Assembly (NCBI GenBank): GCA_902766815.1
Contig: CACXEZ010000135.1
Span: 1-13,803, forward strand
DNA: 13,803 nucleotides
Reading direction: 5' to 3'
Source of the DNA: an uncultured Erysipelotrichaceae bacterium
Lineage (GTDB): Bacteria; Bacillota_I; Bacilli_A; RF39; UBA660
In this document: positions 13,800 through 13,803 of the stretch, in pieces
Layout of the letters: each line of letters begins with the position of its first letter
Position numbering within the stretch: the first letter of the stretch is position 1
The notes under the pieces: model-generated
The model's input: only the letters and a program-made list of their open reading frames with translations
Databases searched by the model: none
What the model was told of the DNA's origin: nothing
Translations under genes and position numbers: made by a program

Positions 13800-13803
13800 A
13801 AAA

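Overview
The window looks like chromosomal DNA of a low-GC, endospore-forming Bacillota, probably from the Bacilli side near the Erysipelotrichia, RF39 or Mollicutes-like lineages. The evidence is the strong AT bias, the sporulation genes spoIID, spoIIR and an MntP/YtaF-family gene, Bacillus-like Shine-Dalgarno sites, a T-box riboswitch, and a threonyl-tRNA synthetase without its TGS domain, a trait I associate with Mollicutes. Trp is encoded by TGG and one small ORF ends in TGA, so I see no sign of a changed code. Every supported gene lies on the minus strand, so the window is read biologically from right to left.

Right end (13799 to 11554): tRNA-Glu(TTC) with its own terminator, then a complete T-box leader with a Thr ACT specifier, a small coiled-coil ORF coupled by ATGA to the next gene, and thrS. 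Next (11521 to 8912) come a strong promoter and an unrecognised 221-residue protein, then a promoter and the prfA-prmC translation-termination pair. Next (8830 to 4617) lie a CtpE-like P-type cation ATPase, an unrecognised 198-residue protein 19 bp downstream, spoIIR, and an MntP-family membrane protein. Next (4564 to 3188) is murA with its own promoter and terminator. Next is a 574-residue secreted and membrane-anchored beta-helix protein (3138 to 1414). The left end holds rpmE (ribosomal protein L31) with promoter, leader hairpin and terminator, and then the operon rpiB - DUF1146 protein - spoIID, which is cut by the window edge.

The gene set (rpmE, prfA, prmC, spoIIR, an mntP-like gene, rpiB, ywzB/DUF1146, murA, spoIID) is a compacted version of a neighbourhood known from Bacillus subtilis, with insertions: the ATPase plus 198-residue gene, and the beta-helix protein. 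The genes cover translation (thrS, prfA, prmC, rpmE, tRNA), envelope and sporulation (murA, spoIID, spoIIR), metal and cation homeostasis (P-type ATPase, MntP family), and pentose phosphate metabolism (rpiB).

Most of the window is ordinary housekeeping DNA and I found no mobile element, CRISPR array or defence island. The parts worth a second look are the thrS leader (a T-box element that could also mask a ribosome-binding site, leading into a small ORF with no normal start codon in front of a TGS-less synthetase), two unrecognised proteins, the beta-helix surface protein, and a hairpin next to the rpmE ribosome-binding site.
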